Positions 7,219 to 15,762 of a stretch of 45,825 nt of DNA are shown piece after piece. Source of the DNA: an uncultured Prevotellaceae bacterium. GTDB taxonomy: Bacteria > Bacteroidota > Bacteroidia > Bacteroidales > Bacteroidaceae. The stretch lies in NCBI GenBank assembly GCA_937910905.1, contig CALEPV010000006.1:1-45825 (forward strand), in the 5' to 3' direction. The stretch's first letter is position 1. Every line of letters starts with the position of its first letter. The translations under genes and the position numbers were made by a program. A model generated the notes under the pieces. The model was not told the origin of the DNA. It ran no database searches and saw only the letters and a list, made by a program, of their open reading frames with translations.

Positions 7219-9825
7219 TCACATGCCATAGGTGGTGCGGAGCACGCGGAACTCGGTGCGGCGGTTCAAGCTGTTGCACACCTCGCGCTGCTCCTCGTCG
7301 GGCAAGGCCATGATGTAGTCCAGCGACAGGGTGTCGCCCTCAGTGAGGAACGGGTACTGGTCAGCCTGGCGGCGGCGCACAACCTTGGGGCGTGTCTCGC
7401 CATAGCCGCGCGGGGTGAGCCTATCAGCCACTATGCCGTGAGCAATCAGATAGTTGACCACGCTCTGGGCACGGCGCTCGGAGAGCCGCAGGTTGTACGC
7501 ATCGTTGCCGCGATAGTCGCAATGTGAGGCCAGCTCGATGGTGATATTGGGGTTCTCGTTGAGGAGATCCACAAGGCTGTCGAGTGCCGCGGTGGAGCTC
7601 TCGGTGAGCGCGGCGCTGTCGAACTCGTAGAATACATTGCGTATCAGCACGGGAGCCGAGATGGAGGCCAGGGGGAACTGCAGCACATGCTCGACGCTGA
7701 CACGCGAGGTGTCCACGCTGAGCGAGGCGGTGTGGTTGAGGTAGCCCTTGCAGGTGCCGAGGAACACATAGTCGACATTGGGCTGCACCTCGACGACAAA
7801 CGAGCCGTCGCCACGCACGCTGAGCTTTTGGTTGGTGCCGTCGGTACCGACCATATACACCAGCGCCTCAGGCAGCTCGTAGCCGTCGCGCTCGTAGACC
7901 CAACCGTGCACCGACTGCACCACCTCCGGGCACTCGAAGCTGAAGATATGGTCCCATCCGCGTGCATCGCCGCGGTTGCTGCTGAAGAAGCCGCGATTGT
8001 ACACGCCCTCGAATGTAGGGCCGAAGTCGTCGCCGGCTGAGTTCATGGGGTAACCCAGATTTGTCACAGCCCACTGCCCCGTGACGGTATCGCGGCGAGC
8101 CAAGAAGATATCGAGGCCGCCAAGCCCCGGGTGGCCGTCGGAGCTGAAGTAGAAGTCGCCATTGCTGCGGAAAGCCGGAAACATCTCGTCGCCCGGCGTA
8201 TTGACAGGCGCGCCGACGTTCTCCACACCGCCCAGCACAGTACCCTCCACGTGTATGCGCCAGATGTCCTTGCCGCCATGTCCGCCAGGCATGTCGGACA
8301 CGAAGTAAAGCCACTCGCCATCGGGCGACATAGCCGGATGCGCGAAGCAGGACAGCGTGTCGCGGCTGATAGGCAGCTCCTGCGGCTTGCCCCACGAGGC
8401 ATCGGAGCGCGCCGAGGTATAGATACGTGCATAGCGGGGATAATCGGGGTCGACGACGCAGCGGGTGAAGTACATGGTGCGGCCATCCGGCGAGAAGGAG
8501 CAAACACCCTCGTCGAGTTCGCCGTTGAGCTCGCCCTCCACACGCTCCGGCGCCTGCCAGCGACCCTTGTCATCCTTGCGGCTCACGAACACGTCGGCAT
8601 ACTTGGTGCCGGTGATGCCGCTCACATCGTCGCCCGAAGCCTGCGGACGCGTGCTGGTGAAGTACAGCTGGTCGTGGTCATCGCCAAAAAGCATCGGCGA
8701 ATAGTCGGAGCGGCGGGAGTTGAACACGGCCTCGCGATGCACGGTGTAGAGCGAGAACTGCTCCTTCCACTCAGCTGCATGGCGTGCCGCCTCCAGTCCG
8801 TTGCGGGCCAGGGTGTCGCGCTGCGGCGTGCAGATGGAAGCATGCACGACACCCAGTTCGCCAGCCATGTCGAGGTACGACTGGAACGACTGCTGCGCCT
8901 GCTTGTAGTCGCCGTTCTTCATCTGCAGGCGTGCCAGCTCGAAGGTGGCTGCCAGCAGCTGCGACTCGGTGAGCGAGTCAAGACGCTCCTGCTCGCGCTC
9001 CGCCCTGGCACGCAGGGGCTTGCCCGAGCGCGCCACATCTTTGTGACGGTCATTGCGCGCCTTCTCGATGTAGCGTATGCCGTTCTGATAGGCGCCCACA
9101 GCCTTGGCAGTATAGTTGATACGACGGTAGCAGTCGGCCATCTTCAATGCACGCTCGCCACGGCGGTCGCGATACTTCATCGGGGTCTTGGAGTAGGCCT
9201 TGCGATACTCGGCAGCAGCATCGTAGTATTCGCCGATGGCATAGAACTGGTCGCCCTTGCGCAGGTTGCTCTCTGCGTTGCAGCCTGTGAGCAGCGATGT
9301 CGATGCGATGCCCAGCAGAATGGCCAGCACGGTAGCCGTGCGCCGCACGTAGTCCACGAAGGCGTAGGCATGGGCGTGGCGCTCATCGGGCTCGAAAGTC
9401 TCGCGCCGCGTCTCGGTCCATTGCGTCTCGTCGACATCAGGGAAAAAGGTATCGGCCACGAGCGGCGTGTCGTCCACCCACGTCAGGTTTAGCTCGTCGG
9501 CCACCGACATAGCCTCAGCGTACACGCTCGCACCACCTATTATATATACATGTTCGTCGGTGCCGCAGGCTGCCAAGGCATCGCGCAGAGAAGCGAACAC
9601 CTCCACCCGCTCGGCATGGAAGTCGCGGTTGCGGGTCAGCACGATGTTGCGGCGCTTCGGCAGCGCACCCTTGGGCAGAGACTCGAAGGTACGGCGTCCC
9701 ATCACCACGGTGTGTCCCGAAGTAAGCTCCCTGAACCGCCGCATATCGGCCGGCAGGCTGTAGAGCAGTTTGTTGTCATTGCCGATGGCTCCGTTGCGGG
9801 CCACAGCTGCTATAATGTGTATCAT
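7219..9825 (-). CDS. folA: Dihydrofolate reductase fused in frame to an OmpA-family lipoprotein
   Basis: From the ATG at 9825, which overlaps the thyA stop by four bases, residues 1-~162 are a complete DHFR: MIHIIAAVARNGAIG, LPADMRRF, VVMGRRTFES, YIIGGASVYAEA. Without a stop, the frame continues into a lipoprotein signal sequence (RRTATVLAILLG...LLTGC, cysteine 182), TPR-like helices (~185-260), PD40-type beta-propeller repeats (SPDGRTMYF, SPDGEWLYF, KDIWR) and a C-terminal OmpA peptidoglycan-binding domain (VFYEFDSAAL, LASHCDYRGNDAYN, LSERRAQSVV). These are normally two proteins. The GTG at 9348 (residue 160) could start the lipoprotein on its own at about 709 residues. Either the two are made as one membrane-spanning fusion or internal initiation yields a free lipoprotein. 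DHFR makes tetrahydrofolate after ThyA oxidises it. Confidence 0.92.
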   Translation of the reverse strand: MIHIIAAVARNGAIGNDNKLLYSLPADMRRFRELTSGHTVVMGRRTFESLPKGALPKRRNIVLTRNRDFHAERVEVFASLRDALAACGTDEHVYIIGGASVYAEAMSVADELNLTWVDDTPLVADTFFPDVDETQWTETRRETFEPDERHAHAYAFVDYVRRTATVLAILLGIASTSLLTGCNAESNLRKGDQFYAIGEYYDAAAEYRKAYSKTPMKYRDRRGERALKMADCYRRINYTAKAVGAYQNGIRYIEKARNDRHKDVARSGKPLRARAEREQERLDSLTESQLLAATFELARLQMKNGDYKQAQQSFQSYLDMAGELGVVHASICTPQRDTLARNGLEAARHAAEWKEQFSLYTVHREAVFNSRRSDYSPMLFGDDHDQLYFTSTRPQASGDDVSGITGTKYADVFVSRKDDKGRWQAPERVEGELNGELDEGVCSFSPDGRTMYFTRCVVDPDYPRYARIYTSARSDASWGKPQELPISRDTLSCFAHPAMSPDGEWLYFVSDMPGGHGGKDIWRIHVEGTVLGGVENVGAPVNTPGDEMFPAFRSNGDFYFSSDGHPGLGGLDIFLARRDTVTGQWAVTNLGYPMNSAGDDFGPTFEGVYNRGFFSSNRGDARGWDHIFSFECPEVVQSVHGWVYERDGYELPEALVYMVGTDGTNQKLSVRGDGSFVVEVQPNVDYVFLGTCKGYLNHTASLSVDTSRVSVEHVLQFPLASISAPVLIRNVFYEFDSAALTESSTAALDSLVDLLNENPNITIELASHCDYRGNDAYNLRLSERRAQSVVNYLIAHGIVADRLTPRGYGETRPKVVRRRQADQYPFLTEGDTLSLDYIMALPDEEQREVCNSLNRRTEFRVLRTTYGM
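9280..9348 (-). other. Internal signal peptide and alternative GTG start in the folA-OmpA fusion
   Basis: Codon 160 of the fused frame is GTG (9348-9346), followed by two arginines, a hydrophobic stretch and the lipobox LLTGC whose cysteine codon is at 9282-9280. This is a complete lipoprotein signal peptide whose start codon lies inside the last codons of DHFR. It marks where the second protein would begin if translated separately. Confidence 0.7.
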
Positions 9826-10616
9826 ACCGACACCTCTGCTTTGATATGCGGCCAAGGGTTGTAGTCCTCCAGCTGGAAGTCCTCATAGCGGAAGGCAAAG
9901 AGGTCCTTGACATCAGGGTTGAGCACCATGCGGGGCAGCGGACGCGGCTCGCGGGTGAGCTGCAGGCGTGCCTGCTCCAGATGGTTGAGATACAGGTGCG
10001 TGTCGCCAGTGGTGTGAACGAACTCGCCAGGAATAAGCCCCGTGACCTGCGCCACCATCTGCAGCAGGAGGGCGTAGGAGGCGATGTTGAAGGGCACGCC
10101 CAGGAACGTGTCGGCACTACGCTGGTACAGCTGCAACGACAGGCGACCGTCGGCCACATAGAATTGGAACAGACAGTGGCAGGGCGGCAGAGCCATCTTG
10201 CTGACCTCGGCCACATTCCATGCCGACACCATCAGGCGGCGGGAGTTCGGGTTGTTGCGTATCTGCTCCACCACCTGTGCTATCTGGTCGATAGTGCCCC
10301 CGTCGTAGTCTGGCCAGGAGCGCCACTGGTGCCCGTACACCGGTCCGAGGTCGCCGTTCTCATCGGCCCACTCGTCCCAGATGCTCACCTTGTTGTCGTG
10401 CAGATAGGCTATATTGGTATCGCCACGCAGGAACCACAGCAGCTCATGTATGATGCTGCGCAGATGCAGCTTCTTGGTGGTAAGGAGCGGAAAGCCGTCC
10501 ACCATATTGAACCGCATCTGGTGGCCGAACACGCTGCGCGTGCCTGTGCCCGTACGGTCGCTCTTGTCAGTACCCTCGCGCAGTATGCGGTCCAGGAGGT
10601 CGAGATATTGTTGCAT
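9822..10616 (-). CDS. thyA: Thymidylate synthase
   Basis: 264 residues from the ATG at 10616, exactly the length of E. coli ThyA; in-frame ATGs further upstream lie in or beyond the promoter and are not used. Visible motifs are SDRTGTGTRSVFG, the folate/dUMP segment GPVYGHQWR, the catalytic cysteine C146 in ALPPCHC, and QRSADTFLGVPFNIASY. It makes dTMP from dUMP using methylene-tetrahydrofolate, giving dihydrofolate, which the next gene (folA) reduces. The stop codon overlaps the folA start (ATGA). Confidence 0.98.
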   Translation of the reverse strand: MQQYLDLLDRILREGTDKSDRTGTGTRSVFGHQMRFNMVDGFPLLTTKKLHLRSIIHELLWFLRGDTNIAYLHDNKVSIWDEWADENGDLGPVYGHQWRSWPDYDGGTIDQIAQVVEQIRNNPNSRRLMVSAWNVAEVSKMALPPCHCLFQFYVADGRLSLQLYQRSADTFLGVPFNIASYALLLQMVAQVTGLIPGEFVHTTGDTHLYLNHLEQARLQLTREPRPLPRMVLNPDVKDLFAFRYEDFQLEDYNPWPHIKAEVSV

Positions 10617-10644
10617 AGTATTGTCTGATTGCGTTTTCGATGTG

Positions 10645-10673
10645 CAAAGGTAATTATATAACGGTGAAACAAC
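10645..10673 (-). promoter_or_regulatory. Promoter of thyA-folA
   Basis: Minus-strand -7 box TACCTTTG (10652-10645) with a TTG (10673-10671) 18 bases upstream. The predicted start point is about 25 bases before the thyA ATG. It is divergent from the tRNA promoter at 10703-10734. Confidence 0.65.
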
Positions 10674-10702
10674 GGTTTTATTGAAACATTTTTGTGGAAA
10701 AG

Positions 10703-10734
10703 CTTGCACATTATCGCAAAACCGTCTACCTTTG
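10703..10734 (+). promoter_or_regulatory. Promoter of the tRNA-Ser / SRP RNA / tRNA-Thr unit
   Basis: CTTG (10703-10706), 20-base spacer, TACCTTTG (10727-10734) fits the Bacteroidetes promoter pattern. It lies 28 bases upstream of tRNA-Ser and no other promoter is visible before the terminator at 11113, so the three RNAs are probably one transcript. Confidence 0.7.
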
Positions 10735-10761
10735 CACCCGCATTCGCAAATCAGCCAGCAG

Positions 10762-10849
10762 GGAGAGATGCTCGAGTGGCTGAAGAGGCACGCCTGGAAA
10801 GCGTGTAACCGTCAAAAGCGGTTCCGGGGTTCGAATCCCCGTCTCTCCG
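10762..10849 (+). tRNA. tRNA-Ser(GGA)
   Basis: 88 bases with acceptor stem GGAGAGA / TCTCTCC, anticodon stem CACGC / GCGTG around the loop CTGGAAA (anticodon GGA), a long class II variable arm and T-arm GGGGTTCGAATCCCC. CCA is not encoded. It is followed directly by the SRP RNA gene. Confidence 0.95.
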
Positions 10850-10852
10850 CTT

Positions 10853-10985
10853 AAAGGTGTGCCAGCGATACGCACGACGTACAGTGAACACGGGAAAGTC
10901 CTGTACGGCCAGCTCCCTTCGAATTCCCCCAGGGCTTGACCGCAGCAAGGGTAGTTGGTTGTAGCGGCGCGATGCAGATAGCTTT
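10853..10985 (+). ncRNA. ffs: Bacterial signal recognition particle RNA (4.5S-type)
   Basis: The ~130-base stretch between the two tRNAs contains CCAGCTCCCTT (10910-10920), which pairs with AAGGGTAGTTGG (10948-10959). Between them lie CCCAGGG (5' side) and GCAGCAAGGGTA (3' side), which resemble the conserved Ffh-binding internal loop. The apical segment reads GGCTTGACC rather than a GGAA tetraloop. Placement beside tRNA-Ser supports the call. The ends are estimates. Confidence 0.7.
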
Positions 10986-10992
10986 CCCACCC

Positions 10993-11066
10993 GCCTCTTT
11001 AGCTCAGTTGGCCAGAGCACGTGATTTGTAATCTCGGGGTCGTTGGTTCGAATCCGACAAGAGGCT
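10993..11066 (+). tRNA. tRNA-Thr(TGT)
   Basis: 74 bases: acceptor stem GCCTCTT / AAGAGGC, D-arm AGCTCAGTTGGCCAGAGC, anticodon loop TTTGTAA (anticodon TGT), T-arm TTGGTTCGAATCCGA. The anticodon stem has one T-T mismatch. CCA is not encoded. Confidence 0.93.
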
Positions 11067-11112
11067 CAAGGATAGACGAAGTCAATCCGTTTATCGAACG
11101 AAAACAGCATTT

Positions 11113-11140
11113 GGAGAACTCTTTACGGAGCTCTCCTTTT
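11113..11140 (+). terminator. Intrinsic terminator of the small RNA operon
   Basis: GGAGAACTC (11113-11121) pairs with GAGCTCTCC (11128-11136) with one mismatch around the loop TTTACG, followed by TTTTGTTGT. It is 47 bases after tRNA-Thr. Confidence 0.8.
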
Positions 11141-11241
11141 GTTGTGCACCGATATATTTCCGTCCCTTGATGTCATAGCGCTCCGCTTTCTTCAAGATGA
11201 CAGCATCAATGAAGCAGTCAATATAGGATCCAAAAGGCCAG

Positions 11242-12084
11242 CTACTCTCCGACCAACTGATTGTCGCCGATTATTGCCGTCTGCCTGTTGCGCAGGCCTT
11301 TGTAGGATGTGAGGAAGGCCTTGGCAGTGCCGAACTTGAGGTTGAGGTCCAGACGCACGGGCAGATGGTTGAGGTCGTCGGTGACGTAGAATGTGACGAT
11401 ATCCTTCTGCTTGCCGCCTTCCACCTCCACAAAGGTGAACACCAGGCATTTGTACTTCATGTCGGAATCCTCCATCGTAAACGTCTTCTTGCCCTTGTAA
11501 ACTATCTGCGACTGCGTGACCTCATCGCCATCGCACATGTGGAACTTGATGACCTGTCCCGTGTTGTACTGCGATGCATCGAAGGAGCGTGCGCGCAATA
11601 ACATGCTGAGCATATCGAACAGGCACACACTGCTCTCGTAGGAGCGTGTGCTGACCTCGCCACGATGGTTCCTGTATCGCTGACTGAGCACCACCTTGCC
11701 ATCGCCCGGATAGCTGTATCGCACCTCGTCGACATTATAGCGCTTGCCCTCGAGCGCACCCTTGCGGTAGTACAGCGGAGTGCAGTCGGGCCGCACGTAG
11801 CTCTCCAGCGTGTCGCGCATCATAAAATAGCGGTCCGTGCGATGGTTTCCACGAGTGATGAGGTGGCACTTGTAGGCTTCCTGTCCGCCATAGGTGGTGC
11901 TGATAATCTTCATCTGCGCCGTGCCAGCCTTCACCCAGATGAACTTCCAGTTGTAGTACAGCTGATAGTTGAGCTCCTCGCCGACTTGGAAAGCAGTATT
12001 ACGTATGCCGCACTGCGCAACAGCAGAGCCTGGCAGCAAGCTGGCTGCGGCCAGCAATGCTATGATAAGGGAACGAGAGAACAT
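11242..12084 (-). CDS. DUF3108 exported protein
   Basis: 280 residues from the ATG at 12084; an upstream in-frame ATG at 12135 lies in junction repeats and would precede the signal peptide (MFSRSLIIALLAAASLL...AVAQC). The mature part begins with FQVGEELNYQLYYNWKFIWVKAG, the typical opening of the DUF3108 family of periplasmic or outer-membrane-associated proteins, and continues with beta-rich sequence such as GKKTFTMEDSDMKYKCLVF. Its molecular function is unknown. It follows the Ig-like lipoprotein gene after 54 bases carrying a 14-bp direct repeat (GGTAATTGACAATG at 12104, near-identical at 12124). Confidence 0.85.
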   Translation of the reverse strand: MFSRSLIIALLAAASLLPGSAVAQCGIRNTAFQVGEELNYQLYYNWKFIWVKAGTAQMKIISTTYGGQEAYKCHLITRGNHRTDRYFMMRDTLESYVRPDCTPLYYRKGALEGKRYNVDEVRYSYPGDGKVVLSQRYRNHRGEVSTRSYESSVCLFDMLSMLLRARSFDASQYNTGQVIKFHMCDGDEVTQSQIVYKGKKTFTMEDSDMKYKCLVFTFVEVEGGKQKDIVTFYVTDDLNHLPVRLDLNLKFGTAKAFLTSYKGLRNRQTAIIGDNQLVGE

Positions 12085-12138
12085 CGGGAAAGAATGTATA
12101 ATGGGTAATTGACAATGGAAAATGGTAATGGACAATGA

Positions 12139-14118
12139 TTAGCGGCGGCTGGCCTTCTTCATCTCGGCAGAACGCTCTTGGTTGCGTTTCTTCACAGACT
12201 TCTCCTTGTCGGGCTTCTGCTTGGTGATGCGGGCAGGCTTCTGCTGGTGGAGCGGTATGGACTGTGGCTCCCACTCCTGCCGGAGGTCCCACTGAGCCTT
12301 GACAGTCAGCGGCTGCGGGAAGTAGTAGACTTCCTCCGGCGGCACTCCGGCATCGTACTCGCCGGTGGTGAAGATGCCATCGCCATTGCGGTCGTGCAGG
12401 CAGCGCAAATAGTATGAGCCGGGCTTGAGGTAGAAGAAGTCGGCAGCACCGGTGCTATCGGCACGTACCGTATACATCGGCTTGTCGCTGTTGTTGAGCA
12501 GCTGCACTATGTAGCCAGTGTCGGGCACATGGAGTTGAATGTAGAGTGTGCCGTACTCCTCTTCCTTGCGCACACGGAAGTCCTGCTTGATGGGTCTGTT
12601 GTGATGTCCCATCACGCCCTGCATGGCTGCACTGTCTATCTCGATGCGGTAGCTGGTGCCCAGTTCCCAGTCGGCAATAAGCTGATATTGCCGCACCTTG
12701 CCTTCGACAGGACGGAGCAGGAACGGAGCATCCTGCCAGAGAGTATCGACCCTCATCTGGAAGTGCACAGCACTGCTGTCGGGTGGAGTCAACACAGGTT
12801 CCGTGAGCGTCAGCACAGGGAAGGTAGCAGGGTCTATGGTACCGCTGGGCTTCCAGTCGGCACCGATGTATGTGACGAGATACGGGTTATGCTCCTCCGG
12901 CAGGTTCTTGCTGCGTTTCTGCCGCTTGCGGTAGTCCTTCTCCCAGTCGTCTATCTGCTTCTGCAGCGCCTTGAGCTGCTTCTCACGCGTCACCTTCGGC
13001 ACGAGCACCTGCGGGTCGGTCTTCCAATATAGCTGGTGCAGGCTGTCGCTCTCCAGGTATGTATAGTCGAACTCCAGCGTGTCGGCGTAGGCTATGAGCG
13101 TGTCAGGTATCCAGTAGGTGATGGTGTCATAGCCTGGCGATGCCTCCACCACGAAACCACCATCGCCCTCAAAGCTGATACCGCTGATACGCGGCAGGGT
13201 GTCGGCGGGTGCGGTGAAGTACACGGTGAAGCGGTCGGGCTCGTCGCGCTGAGTCTTCAGCAGATGGCGGTCCTGGCCAGCCTCGAGGTAGGCACGCAGC
13301 ACCAGATTGTCGGGATAGAAGTGGGTGTAGCGCACAGGACGTATACTGTCGTAGTGAGTGGTGTCGCGCCAGATGGTGTCCAGACGGATGTCAGGCATAC
13401 ACGACACCTCGAAGTGTGTGGTGTCGGCAGCCACCTGTTCGCTCTTCTGCGAGAAGCGGAAGTCACCATCCATATCCTTCAGTGCAAAGGCACGATAACG
13501 GCGGTTGCGGGCCACACCCCGAATCACGAAGCGGCCACTGCCATTGGTACGGGCCACTCGCTCAAAGGGCTGCGTGCGGAACATACTGTCGGGCACCTCA
13601 GCTGGCACAGTATTGTGGGCAACGGCGGTGCTGTCGGCCGGTACTGCATAGAGACCTACAAGTATGCCCTTGATTGGTTCAAGGTCCTGCGCATTGAGCA
13701 CATAGCCCGACACCTCCATTGTGTCAATCTCGTTGCCCGTGGAGAACGAGAAGCAGTAGTTGCCCATAGGGTTGCCCTCGTTGTTGTCCACGATGGCATC
13801 GGCGAAATCGATAGTATAGGTTGTGTTGTCGCGCAGGGTGTCGTAGAGCGTGATGCGCACCCGCTTGCCGTCAGCGCGTATGTTGGGTGCTTCGGTTTGC
13901 GGTGGCGACACCACCACCTTGTCAGCCGCATTCTCCAGCTTGATGTACTCGTCGAACTGTATGTTGATGCGCTTCTCGCGGGCATTGGTTGCCTGGTTGA
14001 GCGGTTGCGAACCCAGCACACGCGGCGGCTCCTCGTCGAACTCACCTCCATCGGGAGAGCCGATACTGGCGCAGGCTGCAAGCAGCAGAACCACGAAGAC
14101 CGCTAACGTAGAAAGCAT
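12139..14118 (-). CDS. Lipoprotein with N-terminal bacterial Ig-like domain
   Basis: 659 residues from the ATG at 14118, which begins a lipoprotein signal peptide (MLSTLAVFVVLLLAAC). An upstream ATG at 14190 would read through a 9-bp tandem array and is unlikely. After SPDGGEFDEEPPRVLGSQP comes a Big_5/SbsA-type Ig-like domain (~30-130: NIQFDEYIKLENA, NTTYTIDFADAIVDNNEGNP, CFSFSTGN). Beta-rich segments follow, then a terminal domain with YYLRCLHDRNGDGIFTTG. The last ~40 residues are strongly basic (KPARITKQKPDKEKSVKKR). This architecture is common in Bacteroidales and has no established function; an envelope structural role is likely. Confidence 0.8.
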   Translation of the reverse strand: MLSTLAVFVVLLLAACASIGSPDGGEFDEEPPRVLGSQPLNQATNAREKRINIQFDEYIKLENAADKVVVSPPQTEAPNIRADGKRVRITLYDTLRDNTTYTIDFADAIVDNNEGNPMGNYCFSFSTGNEIDTMEVSGYVLNAQDLEPIKGILVGLYAVPADSTAVAHNTVPAEVPDSMFRTQPFERVARTNGSGRFVIRGVARNRRYRAFALKDMDGDFRFSQKSEQVAADTTHFEVSCMPDIRLDTIWRDTTHYDSIRPVRYTHFYPDNLVLRAYLEAGQDRHLLKTQRDEPDRFTVYFTAPADTLPRISGISFEGDGGFVVEASPGYDTITYWIPDTLIAYADTLEFDYTYLESDSLHQLYWKTDPQVLVPKVTREKQLKALQKQIDDWEKDYRKRQKRSKNLPEEHNPYLVTYIGADWKPSGTIDPATFPVLTLTEPVLTPPDSSAVHFQMRVDTLWQDAPFLLRPVEGKVRQYQLIADWELGTSYRIEIDSAAMQGVMGHHNRPIKQDFRVRKEEEYGTLYIQLHVPDTGYIVQLLNNSDKPMYTVRADSTGAADFFYLKPGSYYLRCLHDRNGDGIFTTGEYDAGVPPEEVYYFPQPLTVKAQWDLRQEWEPQSIPLHQQKPARITKQKPDKEKSVKKRNQERSAEMKKASRR

Positions 14119-14143
14119 AGACCGCCGCCCCAGCCGCTCAGTG

Positions 14144-14215
14144 GTATGTGGGGGATAGGGTGTATGGGGTGTATAGGGTGTATAGGGCATATGGGGCGTA
14201 TGGGGCGTATAGGCT
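14144..14215. repeat. Eight-unit 9-bp tandem array (GTATRGGGY)
   Basis: Units GTATGTGGG, GGATAGGGT, GTATGGGGT, GTATAGGGT, GTATAGGGC, ATATGGGGC, GTATGGGGC, GTATAGGCT run without gap from 14144 to 14215. The array fills the junction between the GH3-family gene and the Ig-like lipoprotein gene, ending 26 bases upstream of the lipoprotein start codon. Confidence 0.9.
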
Positions 14216-14218
14216 GCT

Positions 14219-15754
14219 TTAGTTGAGCTTCAGCATCTGTTCAATATACTCTCTCGTGTTGCTCAGGCGCGGCACCTTGTGTTGGCCCCCGAGCTTGCCC
14301 TGCTGTTTGAGCCAGTCGTGGAACAGGCCCGTGCGGGCAGGTATGAGCTGCAGGCGCTGCAGTGTGATGTCCTTATAGCGCTTTGCCTCGTAGTCGGAAT
14401 TGATGTCCTGCAGGGCACGGTCAAGTGCATCGGCAAAGACCTCAATATTGTCGGGCTGACGAGAGAACTCGATGAGCCACTGATGGCTGCAGTGCCCATG
14501 TTCGTCCATGAATATCGGTGCAGCAGTGTACTCCAGCACCTCTGCACCTGTCTCGCGGCAGGCACATGCCAATCCCTGCTCAGCGTTGTCCACTATCAGC
14601 TCCTCGCCAAAGGCATTGATGAAGAACTTGGTACGGCCGGTGATAACAAACTTGTAGGGTGCCGTTGACGTGAAGCGCACGGTGTCGCCAATCATATAGC
14701 GCCACAGGCCACTGCTGGTAGTTATGACCATAGCATAGTTCTTGCCTGGTTGTACAGCCCAAACAGGCAGTACCGCGGGGTGCTCCGAGCCGAATTCGTC
14801 CATCGGTATGAACTCGTAGAACACACCATAGTCGAGCATCAGCTGCAGCGACTTGTCGGCCGGATCAGTCTGCACACCGAAGAAACCCTCGCTGGCATTG
14901 TAGGTCTCCAGATAGTACATACGCTCCGACGGTATCAGGCGCAGGTACTGCTCACGATAGGGCGTGAAGGCCACGCCACCGTGGAAGAACACTTCCAGGT
15001 TTGGCCAGATGTCGGTGAGATACTCTTTGCCCGAAAGCTCCATGACGCGCGTCAGCACTGACAGCATCCACGAAGGCACACCGCTGATGTTGGTCACATT
15101 CTTGCCAATGGCCTCGCGGGCTATACGGTCGCGCTTCAGTTCGAAGTCGGACAGCAGGGCTGTGGCCTTCTTCGGCACACGCACGAGGTTGACCATCGGG
15201 TTGATGTTCTCAATGAGTATAGCACTGAGATCACCCACAAGCGAGTGCTTAAGGTTGTAGTTGGGAGCGTGTGAGCCGCCAAGAATCAGCGCACGTCCGT
15301 CGAACACACAGCTCTCAGGGTTATGGTGCAGATATGCCACGACGACATCGGTGGCACCACGATAGTGAGTATCCTTCAGTCCATCGGGCGACACGGGTAT
15401 GAACTTGCTCTTATCGCTCGTCGTGCCGCTCGACTTGGCATACCAGCGCACGCGTCCCGGCCACAGCACATCGGGTTCGCCGTGCCGCATACGGTCTATC
15501 GAAGCCTTCATGTCGTTGTAGTCGCTCAGCGGCACAGCAGCTGAGAACTGTTCGTACAAGCCTGCCATGCTACTGCCGACAGATGCACCGCGTATAGCTG
15601 CGAAGCCATAGCGCTGCCCCCACTCGGTATTCTTGGCCTTGCGGAGCAACCTGTCGAGCACCTGCAACTGTAGGTGCTCAGCTTCGGTAGCATAAGTCTC
15701 TATGGTCCGCCAGCGCGGCGCTAACAGCGGACGTATGATACTAGTCAAACTCAT
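14219..15754 (-). CDS. GH3-family (auxin-responsive promoter family) adenylating-type protein
   Basis: 511 residues with the features of the GH3 superfamily: RYGFAAI near the N-terminus, the ATP-binding segment YAKSSGTTSDKSKFIPVS (~109-126), YNASEGFFGVQ (~288) and WRYMIGDTVRFTS (~355). Plant GH3 enzymes join amino acids to acyl acids through an acyl-adenylate; the substrates of bacterial members are unknown. The start ATG at 15754 lies 8 bases after a -7 box (15770-15763), so the mRNA would be almost leaderless. It is followed by the 9-bp array and the Ig-like lipoprotein gene. Confidence 0.9.
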   Translation of the reverse strand: MSLTSIIRPLLAPRWRTIETYATEAEHLQLQVLDRLLRKAKNTEWGQRYGFAAIRGASVGSSMAGLYEQFSAAVPLSDYNDMKASIDRMRHGEPDVLWPGRVRWYAKSSGTTSDKSKFIPVSPDGLKDTHYRGATDVVVAYLHHNPESCVFDGRALILGGSHAPNYNLKHSLVGDLSAILIENINPMVNLVRVPKKATALLSDFELKRDRIAREAIGKNVTNISGVPSWMLSVLTRVMELSGKEYLTDIWPNLEVFFHGGVAFTPYREQYLRLIPSERMYYLETYNASEGFFGVQTDPADKSLQLMLDYGVFYEFIPMDEFGSEHPAVLPVWAVQPGKNYAMVITTSSGLWRYMIGDTVRFTSTAPYKFVITGRTKFFINAFGEELIVDNAEQGLACACRETGAEVLEYTAAPIFMDEHGHCSHQWLIEFSRQPDNIEVFADALDRALQDINSDYEAKRYKDITLQRLQLIPARTGLFHDWLKQQGKLGGQHKVPRLSNTREYIEQMLKLN

Positions 15755-15762
15755 TGCGACCG

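Noticed and set aside
10617..10709. N-terminal extension of ThyA from the upstream ATG at 10709
   Set aside because: It would cover the thyA promoter, and the standard ThyA start MQQYLDLLDRIL is at 10616.
11091..11241. Short minus-strand frame of about 50 codons (reading ILKKAERYDIKGRKYIG in part) between tRNA-Thr and the DUF3108 gene
   Set aside because: It looks somewhat protein-like but has no start codon of its own, runs through the tRNA operon terminator and overlaps the DUF3108 3' end in another frame; it could be a gene remnant, but I cannot support it.
12085..12135. N-terminal extension of the DUF3108 protein
   Set aside because: It lies in junction repeat sequence and precedes a clear signal peptide at 12084.
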